DNA of 50,478 nt from JARRLC01 sp050290865 (GTDB lineage: Bacteria > Pseudomonadota > Alphaproteobacteria > Rhizobiales > Rhodomicrobiaceae): contig JBNKIW010000024.1 in NCBI GenBank assembly GCA_050290865.1, positions 1-50,478 on the forward strand, read 5' to 3'. Shown in pieces: positions 1 to 6,524 of this stretch. The notes beneath the pieces were generated by a model. The model saw nothing but the letters and a program-made list of their open reading frames with translations. It was not told the origin of the DNA and did not search any database. The translations under genes were made by a program, and so were the position numbers. Each line of letters opens with the position of its first letter. Position 1 is the first letter of the stretch.

Positions 1-2
1 TC

Positions 3-899
3 ATCCTCGAACTGAACGGCGGCCTCACCAATCCGCATCTCGAAGCGCTGCCCTCACGCCTGTTCCGTTTTCCCATTGATTTCGAAGCCAGGGAGACACC
101 CGAGGAGAAAAGCCGGTTGCTGCTGAGGCACCCAGCGCTCACGGATCATCCATTTGTGCAGCAGGTCGCTGCACAAACCGGAGAAGTCCCGGTGTGGGAG
201 CCCCTTGATAAGTTCGGGCGCGACCGGGGCGCGCAAGGCCGCTGGTGGCACGCCGTGGACCTCATGTCGGAGGCGCACTGGCGCGATTTGCTGGCCACGC
301 GCCATTTCACCGATGATGAAGCCATCGCGGGAGCAATCGGTATCGCGCTCGATCGCCCGGCGGGCATTTCCGTCGCAATTGCGCGTGAGGTGCTAGCTGC
401 GCTGGGGGCCGACGAACCCGCCGATCGCAGCCATGGCCTGCTGATGAGCGACGCCATTCACCCCGCGCACATCGTCGAACGCCACCCGCGCACGGGCAAG
501 CTCATCCGAGAGCGCTGGCCGGTCAACGTCATGGATCGCAGCGCTTCCGGCGCATGGCTCATGGTCCACGGCATCGAAGATGGCTGGTTCGAGCGCAAAC
601 GGGACGGCTATCTCCAACTGTCGCCGGAAGGCCGCCGACGGCGTCCTGAATGGCGGATTGGCGCTCTGATCGCTGCCGGGGATAGCGAGGACGCCTTCCA
701 CGAGGCCATCTCCGCGCTTGATGCGGATACGGACGTGGATGCCGCCGCGGCCGCGACGCTCGCGCGCGCCTACACGGGCGATGACGGCGCCTGGCAAACG
801 CGCGAAGCCGCATTCGGCGCCATTGAGACGGAGTTCTACCGGCGGCTAAGGGCGAGCCATGAAATCGAGGGGGAGCAGGAGCATGGGCGGGGGCGATAA
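3..899 (+). CDS. Partial unrecognised protein of the integrated element (5' end outside window)
   Basis: An open frame runs without a stop from the first full codon of the window to a TAA at 897-899, so the gene begins upstream and about 298 residues are visible. I do not recognise a family. The visible part is acidic and soluble-looking, with Trp-rich stretches near its start and no membrane segment. The reading frame is supported by normal GC-rich codon use and by a 41-base overlap with the start of the PAPS-reductase-like gene, which suggests translational coupling and a shared function. The position inside an element that ends at an integrase and a tRNA suggests phage or integrative-element cargo. 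That role is inference. Confidence 0.55.
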   Translation: MLELNGGLTNPHLEALPSRLFRFPIDFEARETPEEKSRLLLRHPALTDHPFVQQVAAQTGEVPVWEPLDKFGRDRGAQGRWWHAVDLMSEAHWRDLLATRHFTDDEAIAGAIGIALDRPAGISVAIAREVLAALGADEPADRSHGLLMSDAIHPAHIVERHPRTGKLIRERWPVNVMDRSASGAWLMVHGIEDGWFERKRDGYLQLSPEGRRRRPEWRIGALIAAGDSEDAFHEAISALDADTDVDAAAAATLARAYTGDDGAWQTREAAFGAIETEFYRRLRASHEIEGEQEHGRGR

Positions 900-1890
900 A
901 CACCAGGACAGGGGCGGGATGGCGCACGTTGTTTCCGTCAGCGGCGGCAAGGACTCGACGGCAATGTATCTGCGCGCGATTGAGCGCGGGCTGGCATTCC
1001 AGGCCGTCTTCGCCGACACCGGCAACGAGCACGAAGCGACATACGAATATGTTGCGAACCTCGCCGCGAAAACCGGCGGGCCGGAAATCCGCTGGATCAG
1101 CGCCGATTTCGCACCAGAATTCGAACGCAAGCGGGCGTTCATCGCCGCGAACTGGCCCGGCCAGGTCGGTGATGCGATTGCGGAACGCGCACTGGCGCAT
1201 TTGCGACCGACCGGAAACCCGTTTCTCGATCTGTGCATGCTCAAGGGGCTTTTCCCCAGCGCCAAAGCCCGTTTCTGTACCGAACGGCTAAAGGTCCAGC
1301 CAATTTTCGAACAGGTCAATCTGCCGCTCTTGCGGGCGGGCGGCACCGTGGTGTCATGGCAGGGCGTGAGGGCCGAGGAAAGCTACGCTCGCAGCCAGTT
1401 GCCCAAGCTCCAGCGCTTGGAAGTTGTCGATACCAGGGTTGACACCAGAGAGGCGGAGCGTGGGCGGTTGTACGCCTACCGGCCGCTGCTGGTGTGGACG
1501 GTCGCCGATGTGTTCGCCATGCACGCCCGCCACGGGGTCGCGCCGAACCCGCTCTACTCCCAGGGTATGCGCCGTGTAGGTTGCATGCCCTGCATCATGT
1601 GCCGCAAAGCCGAACTGCGCGAGATCGCCCGCCGCTTCCCGGCGCACATCGACCGGATCGAGGAATGGGAGCGCATCGTCGCGCAGGTGTCCAAGCGCGG
1701 CTCCGCGACCTTCTTCGCAACCTGCGACGATCCGGTGAGGCGAAGCCAGCCCGGCACGATCAGCCCGGAAACGCACGGCATCCGCAATCACGTCGAATGG
1801 GCGAAGACCAGCCGCGGTGGGCGGCAGTATCAGCTCGACCTTGGTGTGGAATTCGGCACGGCATGTAACGAATGGGGACTGTGCCAGTGA
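859..1890 (+). CDS. Phosphoadenosine phosphosulfate reductase-family (PP-loop) protein, phage/element type
   Basis: The 343-residue protein has an N-terminal PP-loop (VSVSGGKDST, near residue 27), the ATP-pyrophosphatase signature shared by PAPS reductases and relatives such as DndC. A cysteine cluster CxxCxxC (GCMPCIMCRK, near residue 239) could hold an iron-sulfur cluster. Length and layout fit the PAPS-reductase-like proteins carried by phages and integrative elements better than the longer DndC. In-frame ATGs at 883 and 919 are alternative starts; the one at 883 is preceded by AGGA. The gene overlaps the partial upstream ORF by 41 bases. The true substrate is unknown: the family covers sulfate-nucleotide reduction and sulfur modification of nucleic acids. 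A run of nine G follows the stop codon closely. Confidence 0.75.
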   Translation: MKSRGSRSMGGGDKHQDRGGMAHVVSVSGGKDSTAMYLRAIERGLAFQAVFADTGNEHEATYEYVANLAAKTGGPEIRWISADFAPEFERKRAFIAANWPGQVGDAIAERALAHLRPTGNPFLDLCMLKGLFPSAKARFCTERLKVQPIFEQVNLPLLRAGGTVVSWQGVRAEESYARSQLPKLQRLEVVDTRVDTREAERGRLYAYRPLLVWTVADVFAMHARHGVAPNPLYSQGMRRVGCMPCIMCRKAELREIARRFPAHIDRIEEWERIVAQVSKRGSATFFATCDDPVRRSQPGTISPETHGIRNHVEWAKTSRGGRQYQLDLGVEFGTACNEWGLCQ

Positions 1891-1935
1891 ACGAGGGGGG
1901 GGGCTGCAACGGCAGATTTACAAGAGGGGAATGAC

Positions 1936-2217
1936 ATGATGGATGTAAGTCAGGAAACGACTGACTAGGTTGCGCGGCGTGGCGAAGAAATACTTGATGC
2001 GCTATCTGAATTTCTGCAACCATTCCTGTAAGGCGACACCGAAATAACTTCGGTGTTGTTAGCGTTGGCATGGTGCCTCGGATATTACGTTGGGGCATTT
2101 CCGGTCGAATCCCGTCAAGACATGCGCGACATGGTTGACGAAGAGATTGATGGGATTGTCGCGACGCTTGAGGAAGAAGGGATGGCGGGCACACTTCGCG
2201 TGATGCCGGTGCATTGA
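1936..2217 (+). pseudogene. Decayed small element gene with two in-frame stops
   Basis: ATG at 1936 follows a good ribosome site (AAGAGGGG). The frame reads ten residues, hits TAG at about 1966, continues for about twenty residues to TAA at 2029-2031, and then runs on as a sensible coding stretch to TGA at 2215-2217. The last part contains an acidic helix (MVDEEIDGIVATLEEEGM). All three pieces are in the same frame with coding-like composition, so I read them as one former gene of about 90 codons with two nonsense mutations. GTG at 2053 could still start a 54-residue product. Family not recognised. Confidence 0.5.
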
Positions 2218-2251
2218 CGGCGCGGGCGCTGCCGAGCAGGGAGGGGCACCA

Positions 2252-2516
2252 ATGACAAACGACATCGAAGCACGCGCTGCGTTTTCCAGGAATCTGCGCG
2301 CGTTTCGCAGGCGACTTGGTCTCAGCTAAAGTGATGTGGCCAGAGCGACCGGCACTGCGTTGACCCACGTCAGCGATATCGAGCTGCGCAAGGTGAACTG
2401 TCGATGCCGCCGTAAGACTGGCGGCAGGACTGAACATGCCGCTGTGGCTGTTGCTCAAGCCGGATATCGAAGGAGCGAGGCAAGGATCGCATGCAGAAGA
2501 GCCGACGAAATCATGA
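2252..2516 (+). pseudogene. Broken XRE/Cro-CI-type helix-turn-helix repressor
   Basis: ATG at 2252 follows GGGAGGGG. The first frame reads as an XRE HTH: AFSRNLRAFRRRLGLS, then an in-frame TAA exactly where the family usually has Gln, then SDVARATGTALTHVSDIE. Near 2400-2415 the reading must shift frame to recover the usual ending RLAAGLNMPLWLLLKPDIE, which stops at 2514-2516. So a nonsense mutation and a frameshift have destroyed a small lambda-repressor-like regulator. It lies between the reductase-like gene and the integrase, where an element control gene would be expected. Its loss suggests the element is no longer normally repressed or is defective. Confidence 0.7.
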
Positions 2517-2769
2517 TGTTCTCTCATAACCACCCATACGTCGTCAGCCATACGATAGATGCATAGCTCGCGCACGAGTTTGCAGAGTTTTGCGAGTTAC
2601 AGATCCTCGCCTGCTGATTTACTGCAGTGGGTTGTGGTGGCGTTGGCAACGTGGTTGTAGCCGAAAATAGGGCGCGTGCGCGATGCCTGCGAAGCGCGGC
2701 ACAACGTGTCGGAAAAAGAAGACCGCGTCTGGCGATATGCAAAGTACGCAAGACGCTATTGCTGGCGCC

Positions 2770-3207
2770 TCAGCATGCAGAGGGATATGCGTAATACGTG
2801 CCCGCGCGAATGAAGCCAGGCTTCTGGCCGTACCGGCGCACCAGTTCGGCATGAACGTCGCGAGGGATCGCTTTGTCACGCGCCAGCATCATCGCGCAAT
2901 ATTCGCAGAATTCGGGGTGGTCGAGCCTCACCGTATCGGTCACGCTCCGGCAGAACCAGGCATAAAGGATGCGTTCGGCAGCAGCCATTCGAACCTCCAG
3001 TTCCAGTTCTGTTCTGATCACATTGCTCCACGCTGCCCCCTTATGCTTTTCGCACTCCGGGAATGTCCAGAGCCGCTCGCCGTATGCCGGAAGCGCTAAT
3101 TTCGCAGACTGGGCCAGAAATGCCGCGTGCCACTTTTCGTGCGTGGCGTGGCTGGAATATTCCAGACCGCAGACGGCGCAAGTACGAAGAGTGGGCATTT
3201 CTCGCAT
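2770..3207 (-). CDS. Small zinc-finger-like protein of the integrated element
   Basis: The 145-residue product starts at the ATG at 3207, preceded on the minus strand by GGGAG at good spacing; the longer frame to 3252 lacks such a site. The N-terminus carries CAVCGLEY followed by two histidines (SSHATHEKWH), a C2H2-like metal-binding pattern. A later pair (CEYC) and a Trp-rich segment follow. I do not recognise a named family. Small Cys/His proteins like this often sit next to integrases in alphaproteobacterial prophages. It points away from the integrase, with about 330 bases of intergenic DNA to the excisionase-like gene. Nothing else is visible in 2517-2769. Confidence 0.6.
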   Translation of the reverse strand: MREMPTLRTCAVCGLEYSSHATHEKWHAAFLAQSAKLALPAYGERLWTFPECEKHKGAAWSNVIRTELELEVRMAAAERILYAWFCRSVTDTVRLDHPEFCEYCAMMLARDKAIPRDVHAELVRRYGQKPGFIRAGTYYAYPSAC

Positions 3208-3435
3208 TTTGACACTCCCTGAATGACCGCTACGGATCGACGGTGGCGGCAACTGGATTTACGCTGAGGATACCATGTCCGCGGCGCTTGCCAACCGCGG
3301 CGAGCCGGGGGACTGCTGGCGCAATAACAATAGAATTGGACCTTGATTGCCAATACACAGTACAGTTCAACGATACACCGAGTGTCGCGTGAGTTTAGTG
3401 AGTTTTCAAACGCCAAACTCAAGAGTTTTCTTTGA

Positions 3436-3496
3436 TAATGCTAAGTTTTATTAATGCTTGTCTATTGACAACACTTAGGGCGCGTATTTTAATGCT
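3436..3496 (+). repeat. Three TAATGCT direct repeats upstream of the excisionase-like gene
   Basis: TAATGCT occurs at 3436-3442, 3452-3458 and 3490-3496 in an AT-rich stretch unlike the surrounding DNA. The third copy overlaps the predicted -10 element. They could be binding sites for the excisionase-like regulator or an arm-type site for the integrase. The repeats are seen; the role is inference. Confidence 0.5.
3465..3493 (+). promoter_or_regulatory. Sigma-70-type promoter for the excisionase/integrase genes
   Basis: A perfect -35 TTGACA at 3465-3470 is followed, after 17 bases, by TTTAAT (five of six matches to TATAAT) at 3488-3493. Transcription would start near 3500, giving a short leader before the ATG at 3535. 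Confidence 0.6.
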
Positions 3497-3534
3497 AATT
3501 ATTCAGTGTGCGTAACGGAGCCCTGGTCCCATAC

Positions 3535-3840
3535 ATGCGTAAATCCGAGCAACAGCGCCCTTACCCACCCGATTTTGTAAGTGCCGAAACGCTTGCCTAC
3601 CGTCTAGATTGTTCGGTGCGCTCCATCCAGGGATATGCCAAGGCTGGCTTTATCCCCAAGCCGGTGCTAATCGGCAATCTTGTTCGGTGGAACTGGAACG
3701 ACGTGCAGGCCTGGATCGAGGGGCTCGCGCGGAGCGAAGATGGAATTGGCGCAGGCGACTCTCAACCCGATGAATACTCAGCAGCGATCAGAGCACCCAT
3801 CCAAAAGGCGCCGAAAGAGGCCAATGATCGAATTGCCTAA
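3535..3840 (+). CDS. Excisionase / AlpA-like helix-turn-helix protein
   Basis: The 101-residue product contains a MerR/AlpA-type winged HTH: FVSAETLAYRLDCSVRSIQG, then the KAGFIPKPVLIGNLVRWN segment that resembles the tip of an excisionase-like DNA-binding domain, and a WIEGLA end helix. The ATG at 3535 fits the promoter 40 bases upstream; a GTG at 3508 is possible but has no ribosome site. The gene overlaps the start of the integrase gene by 17 bases, as expected for an int-xis pair. The likely job is to steer excision or to regulate the element. The last 25 residues look unstructured. Confidence 0.65.
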   Translation: MRKSEQQRPYPPDFVSAETLAYRLDCSVRSIQGYAKAGFIPKPVLIGNLVRWNWNDVQAWIEGLARSEDGIGAGDSQPDEYSAAIRAPIQKAPKEANDRIA

Positions 3841-4852
3841 AGGCATTAACGTTGCGAAGGTAAAGGGGCGCCGGTATTTTTATTACCATCCAGCGCGCGG
3901 CACAAAAAATGCCGGAAAGCCCATCAGACTTCCTGACGATCCTCACTCGCCAGAATTCTGGGCGGAATACGCGCGTCTTTCTGGAGGGGAAACCGAAAGT
4001 GCGCAACCGCGGGCCGGTACATTCAACGCATTGATAGCTGCCTACAAAGCTTCGCCGGAATTTGCGAAGAAGGCCACTCGAACAAAGAAATTGAATGAGG
4101 GCCATCTTGGCATCATCGCGCAAATGTGGGGTCCGCTTCTGGTAAATGGCGTTCGACCAAAGCATGTCCTTGAATTGCGCGATGCCTTCGCCGACACGCC
4201 AAGAAAAGCTGACCAGCTTGTAGCACTACTTTCCGTTATCATCGGCTGGGGTGTTCCTCGCGACTATGCAGACAACAACCCCTGCCGTGAAATTTCCAAA
4301 CTCGCCGACAGCGAAGGCTGGGCACCATGGCAATGGACCGACATAACATACGCCCGCGAGCACTTGAAGCCTCATCTCTGGTGGGCGGCGGCGCTCGCAC
4401 TTTACACCGGTCAGCGGCAGGGTGACGTGCTCGCAATGTCATGGAACCGCATCACGGATGGGGGGATTGAGCTACGTCAGGAGAAGACAGGCAAAGCGCT
4501 CTGGTTACCGCTCCACCGGGATCTGCGTTCAATATTGGATGAGATCCCGAAACGCAGTCCGCGTATTCTCACGAATGCCCGCGGGATCCCATGGGCCTCT
4601 GGCTTCAAGGCTGCATGGCAAGCGCAAATGAACGAACCGACGTTCTCCACGTTCAGGGAACGTCGTCTGGTCTTTCATGGGTTGCGCAAAAGCGCTGTTG
4701 TGATGCTGCTCGAAGCAGGCTGCACTGACGCCGAGGTTGCAGCGATTACAGGACAGTCACGCGACATGGTCGCCCACTACTCGCTAATGGTGAACCAGCG
4801 CAGGCTTGCCGCGAGCGCCATTCTAAAATGGGAAGCCGCGAACACCCCATGA
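3824..4852 (+). CDS. Tyrosine site-specific integrase
   Basis: The 342-residue protein has the tyrosine-recombinase catalytic set: first Arg in LYTGQRQGDVL, H-x-x-R in FHGLRKSAVVML, and the nucleophile Tyr in DMVAHYSLM. The N-terminal part (KGRRYFYYHP) matches the arm-binding region of phage-type integrases. I chose the ATG at 3824, after AAAGAGG, because the family-like sequence begins there; an in-frame ATG at 3740 has a better-spaced GGAG and would add 28 charged residues. The gene ends 85 bases from the 3' end of a tRNA-Arg, so the tRNA is almost certainly the attachment site. It overlaps the excisionase-like gene. Confidence 0.9.
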   Translation: MIELPKGINVAKVKGRRYFYYHPARGTKNAGKPIRLPDDPHSPEFWAEYARLSGGETESAQPRAGTFNALIAAYKASPEFAKKATRTKKLNEGHLGIIAQMWGPLLVNGVRPKHVLELRDAFADTPRKADQLVALLSVIIGWGVPRDYADNNPCREISKLADSEGWAPWQWTDITYAREHLKPHLWWAAALALYTGQRQGDVLAMSWNRITDGGIELRQEKTGKALWLPLHRDLRSILDEIPKRSPRILTNARGIPWASGFKAAWQAQMNEPTFSTFRERRLVFHGLRKSAVVMLLEAGCTDAEVAAITGQSRDMVAHYSLMVNQRRLAASAILKWEAANTP

Positions 4853-4937
4853 ACGCAAATTGCAAAATTCCGAAGTGGATCTTGCAAAACTTGCTGCTGG
4901 GCGGAAGGCCAACGACCAGCTAACCCATTGATCTAAC

Positions 4938-4985
4938 TGGCGATCCCGGCAGGGCTCGAACCTGCAACCCCCAGCTTAGAAGGCT
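4938..4985. other. Probable attachment site (att) in the tRNA-Arg 3' half
   Basis: A tyrosine integrase ends 85 bases away and points at the 3' end of the tRNA, the usual target of such enzymes. The matching duplicate should lie to the left, outside the window, so the exact core cannot be defined here. Inference from position. Confidence 0.45.
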
Positions 4986-5014
4986 GGCGCTCTATCCAAT
5001 TGAGCTACGGGACC
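4938..5014 (-). tRNA. tRNA-Arg (anticodon TCT)
   Basis: The minus strand folds as a complete cloverleaf. The acceptor arm pairs GGTCCCG with CGGGATC. The anticodon stem CCAGC/GCTGG closes the loop CTTCTAA, giving anticodon TCT. The T arm contains GGTTCGAGC, and the 3' CCA is encoded. The 77 bases include the CCA. The gene is intact and its 3' end faces the integrase. Confidence 0.95.
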
Positions 5015-5147
5015 ACATAAGGGAAGAGATACCGCATTCGCAGCCCAACCGCCCCCTCGCCGCCAGCGCAACCTTGCGCGAAAGTGTCCCCGACGGCTGC
5101 TTCACGGCTTGCATCATAATCCGCAATATCGTGCTTTGAAAGCTGCT

Positions 5148-5453
5148 TCAATGCGTCCAGGTACCGACACGCCCGAATTTGAAGTTGTCCGCGTAAGCCT
5201 TTTTTGACGGCTTGCGTCCGTGCGGATCGTGAACGCGATAGGGAATGCCGTTACGCGTGGCGTAGGCGATAGCCTCATTCTTGGTCGAAAAACGCAGGGC
5301 AATCTGTTGCACCATGTCCGCCGAACTCGTCCAACCCATCAAGGGGTCGGTCTCGCGCGGGCTGACCGGCTCAAAATCGAGCACCCAGTCATTCGTCTTC
5401 GCAGTACCCGACTGCATCGCCGTTTTTGCCGGCTGATATATGCGTGCAACCAT
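5148..5453 (-). CDS. ETC complex I accessory subunit, NDUFS4-like
   Basis: The 101-residue protein begins MVARIYQPAKTAMQSG and contains the family's WVLDFEP, DPLMGWTSS and KNEAIAYATRNG segments, ending in a basic tail (GRKPSKKAYADNF). This is the ETC complex I subunit conserved region, the bacterial relative of mitochondrial NDUFS4, found mainly in alphaproteobacteria, where it attaches to the NADH:quinone oxidoreductase arm. The start at 5453 is supported by GGAGG seven bases upstream and by family length; a longer frame to 5561 has no such support. It stands alone next to the tRNA. Confidence 0.85.
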   Translation of the reverse strand: MVARIYQPAKTAMQSGTAKTNDWVLDFEPVSPRETDPLMGWTSSADMVQQIALRFSTKNEAIAYATRNGIPYRVHDPHGRKPSKKAYADNFKFGRVGTWTH

Positions 5454-5920
5454 TTTCGGCCTCCGGAACCACGACATGCCCGCTTGCCAAGCCATGTCTT
5501 CGAATTGCCTCGCCTTGGCCCCCACGTCCACCAGAATCATTCGGGGACGAAGGTCGATCATGCCGACTCAAGCATCTTGCCGCAGCCTATCTCTTGCGTC
5601 TGCTTCATCAGGATCACGGCAAAAACGAAGGCTGTTGCGAGACGCAGACCCAGCCCCATTGAATATCGCGTTTCAAGAAATGTGCAAGTCCGCCAGCGGT
5701 GCCCGACGATTTTCTGCCCCTGGCTGCGCCCGCTCCTGACTCTGAGGCCGGTGGAAACTGCCCCGTGACCGGAAAGGCCGACGGGCGCGCCTGCCCGGCC
5801 ATGACGACGGGCTCCGGCCGCGGGCGAGGATGGCGCACACAACGAAGCGGCTTGCCCTGGGGCAAACCGCCTCTTCCGATACGCCGCTCCCCTATGCAGG
5901 CGGGGCGTCAGCAGGCGTCA
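5454..5920. other. Intergenic, no convincing gene
   Basis: The stretch between the NDUFS4-like gene and the repeat-rich secreted protein. A 33-codon minus-strand frame (5558-5659) with one hydrophobic segment is present but has no ribosome site. I see no RNA gene or mobile element. Confidence 0.5.
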
Positions 5921-6247
5921 TTACCAACGGCGCCAGCAGCGACGGTAGCAGTGCCGGTAGCCGTGACGCCAGTAGCAGCGACGCCGGCAGCGGCGTGGGT
6001 ACCAATGGCGGTGACGCCAATGCCGGTGACGCCAATGACGGTGGCCCCAACAACGGAGGTAGCAGTGCCGGTGGCCGTGACGCCAGTAGCAGCGGCGCCG
6101 GCAACGCACTTTGCTGAGCAGGTCAGCGGGCATCGTCTTGGTGATGCCGCCGAGCGTGCCGGTCTCAAGGGCGCGCGCCGGAGTTCCAGCCGCGAAGGTT
6201 ATCCCGCCAAAGACAAGGAGGGCAACGGCAATAAGCAGTTTCCTCAT
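5921..6247 (-). CDS. Secreted Cys/His/Arg/Trp-rich repeat protein
   Basis: The 108-residue product starts at the ATG at 6247, after GAGGAG. Residues 1-26 form a Sec signal peptide (basic MRKLL, then a hydrophobic core, then TPARA). A short linker precedes two near-identical domains with the same cysteine spacing: C49-x3-C53-x8-C62-x3-C66 and C87-x3-C91-x8-C100-x3-C104. Between them lies a run of HRHW repeats. Eight cysteines plus many His, Arg and Trp suggest disulfide bonding or metal binding in the periplasm. No named family recognised; short basic His/Arg/Trp-rich secreted proteins are common in Rhizobiales. It lies downstream of, and in line with, the export cassette, with a gap of 277 bases. 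Confidence 0.7.
   Translation of the reverse strand: MRKLLIAVALLVFGGITFAAGTPARALETGTLGGITKTMPADLLSKVRCRRRCYWRHGHRHCYLRCWGHRHWRHRHWRHRHWYPRRCRRRCYWRHGYRHCYRRCWRRW
5944..6106 (-). repeat. 49-bp tandemly duplicated coding unit
   Basis: Positions 5944-5992 and 6058-6106 match at 46 of 49 bases. They encode the two four-cysteine domains of the secreted protein. Between them shorter units (GGTGACGCCAATG twice, 15 bases apart) encode the HRHW repeats. The gene grew by internal duplication. Confidence 0.8.
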
Positions 6248-6524
6248 AAGCTTTCTCCTCACAGTTCATCGGAAAGCGTGGCCATGATCCACTAAATTGT
6301 TCAACGTCTCATTGCGCGTGAGGGAATATATTTCGATGAATGAAATTTTATTCGTATCGACACGGGGAAACGTTTTGTTTAAGCGGCCACTTGCGTTCGC
6401 GGATGGACAACGGACACTTCTTAACTGCCTCAAACAAAGGGAGCGTTGTGAGCAGGGGGAAATGGCAGCACATTCTGTTCACGCGCCCCGCTCTCGGAGC
6501 CGCTGCGCGAACGCATCGAACGGA

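Noticed and set aside
859..1890. DndC of a DNA phosphorothioation system
   Set aside because: Too short, and no dndD/dndE or restriction partners are visible; kept as a PAPS-reductase-like protein of unknown role.
1936..2516. Stop-codon recoding (TAG/TAA read-through) in the element genes
   Set aside because: Both TAG and TAA are involved and a frameshift is also needed, so simple decay explains the pattern better.
5558..5659. A 33-codon minus-strand ORF with one membrane helix upstream of the NDUFS4-like gene
   Set aside because: The stop/start overlap (ATGA) with the longer frame is attractive, but there is no ribosome site and the longer frame is not the real start.
5944..6106. Short repeats that might suggest a CRISPR array
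   Set aside because: Only two long copies, with coding-frame periodicity and no regular spacers; they are coding duplications.
5830..6117. A Ser/Gly/Asp-rich plus-strand ORF opposite the Cys/His peptide
   Set aside because: The minus frame has the signal peptide, ribosome site and regular cysteine spacing; the plus frame is its mirror.
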